A DNA stretch of 5,014 nucleotides from the NCBI GenBank assembly GCA_021788685.1, contig JAJYKH010000234.1, positions 1 through 5,014 on the forward strand, read 5' to 3'. Numbering within the stretch: position 1 is the stretch's first letter; each line of letters starts with the position of its first letter. Under the pieces are notes generated by a model. That model saw only the letters and a program-made list of their open reading frames with translations, made no database searches and was not told the DNA's origin. Source of the stretch: Deltaproteobacteria bacterium (GTDB lineage: Bacteria > Desulfobacterota > Desulfobulbia > Desulfobulbales > UBA5123). This document shows positions 4,735 through 5,014 of the stretch, piece after piece. The position numbers and the translations under genes were made by a program.

Positions 4735-5014
4735 CGATTCATTGGTCTGGTCCCGAAAGATGCGGTCGAGCTCGGCATAGAGCTTCTCTCTGCAGCGGTC
4801 CAGGGTGGCGTCCACCTCCCCGAAGTCGGTCTCCAGAAAGCAGCCGCCCGCCGCCACCGCCGGGTCCTCCACCAGTTGCAGGCGGTTCTTGCCCTCGAGC
4901 AGGGAGGGATCTTCGAGACTGGCCTCCCGGAGCCGTTCGAAATCGTCCGCGTGGAGGTGCACCTTGATCCGGGAATTCTCCGCCACATACTGGAGGGCCT
5001 CCCTGAGGCACGTC
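4723..5014 (-). CDS. fliH: Flagellar assembly protein FliH, C-terminal part (5' end outside window)
   Basis: FliH is the dimeric stator-like partner of FliI. It holds the ATPase in check and ties it to the C-ring protein FliN and the export gate. The last 96 residues are visible and form the conserved FliI-binding C-terminal domain. The segments VHLHADDFERLR, LVEDPAVAAGGCFLETDFGEVDATLD and the following amphipathic helix REKLYAELDRIF fit the FliH/YscL pattern. The frame is open to the window edge, so the gene continues beyond base 5014. The final residues SSNK and the TGA (4725-4723) are encoded by the heptamer array, so the stop codon is repeat-derived. The intergenic distance to the fliI ATG is 154 bases, far more than the 11 bases between fliI and fliJ, and is almost all repeat. 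Confidence 0.95.
   Translation of the reverse strand, partial: TCLREALQYVAENSRIKVHLHADDFERLREASLEDPSLLEGKNRLQLVEDPAVAAGGCFLETDFGEVDATLDRCREKLYAELDRIFRDQTNESSNK

Overview
This window is a stretch of a flagellar gene cluster. Every supported gene lies on the minus strand, so transcription runs from the right edge to the left. In that order the genes are fliH (C-terminal part only), fliI, fliJ, a motE/ylxF-type gene, fliK, and the first few bases of a further gene that is probably flgD. The order fliH-fliI-fliJ-(ylxF/motE)-fliK-flgD is a familiar one in fla/che-type operons. The DNA is GC-rich, and the fliK upstream region has a sigma-54/IHF-like layout. Together these suggest a deltaproteobacterium (Desulfobacterota, possibly the Geobacter/Desulfuromonas side). 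That taxonomic guess is inference and is not proved by the window.

Layout on the minus strand. FliH, FliI and FliJ (5014 to 2797) are the cytoplasmic export ATPase complex: FliH is the stator/regulator, FliI the hexameric ATPase, and FliJ the central coiled-coil stalk. The next gene (2701-2222) encodes a secreted or membrane-anchored coiled-coil protein with a C-terminal MotE/MgtE_N-like domain. A gap of about 400 bp without a gene (1826-2221) separates it from fliK (1825-20), the hook-length ruler and substrate-specificity switch. FliK starts at a GTG behind a strong ribosome binding site. The gap looks regulatory. Read toward fliK it holds a stem-loop just after motE, a perfect 14-bp dyad, a perfect match to the IHF consensus, and a sigma-54 (-24/-12) promoter with about 39 nt of leader. 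I infer that fliK starts a later, separately controlled transcription unit (fliK-flgD...).

The most unusual non-coding feature is a family of heptamer arrays (consensus RGTRACR) in the fliH-fliI and fliJ-motE junctions. There are three composite elements, each with two arms of opposite orientation that face inward and can form hairpins. The repeats supply the stop codons of both fliH and fliJ. They also occupy the place where fliI should have its ribosome binding site, and they create a spurious in-frame N-terminal extension of fliI.

I found no new enzyme, defence or mobile system. The long open frames on the plus strand are shadows of the GC-rich minus-strand genes.
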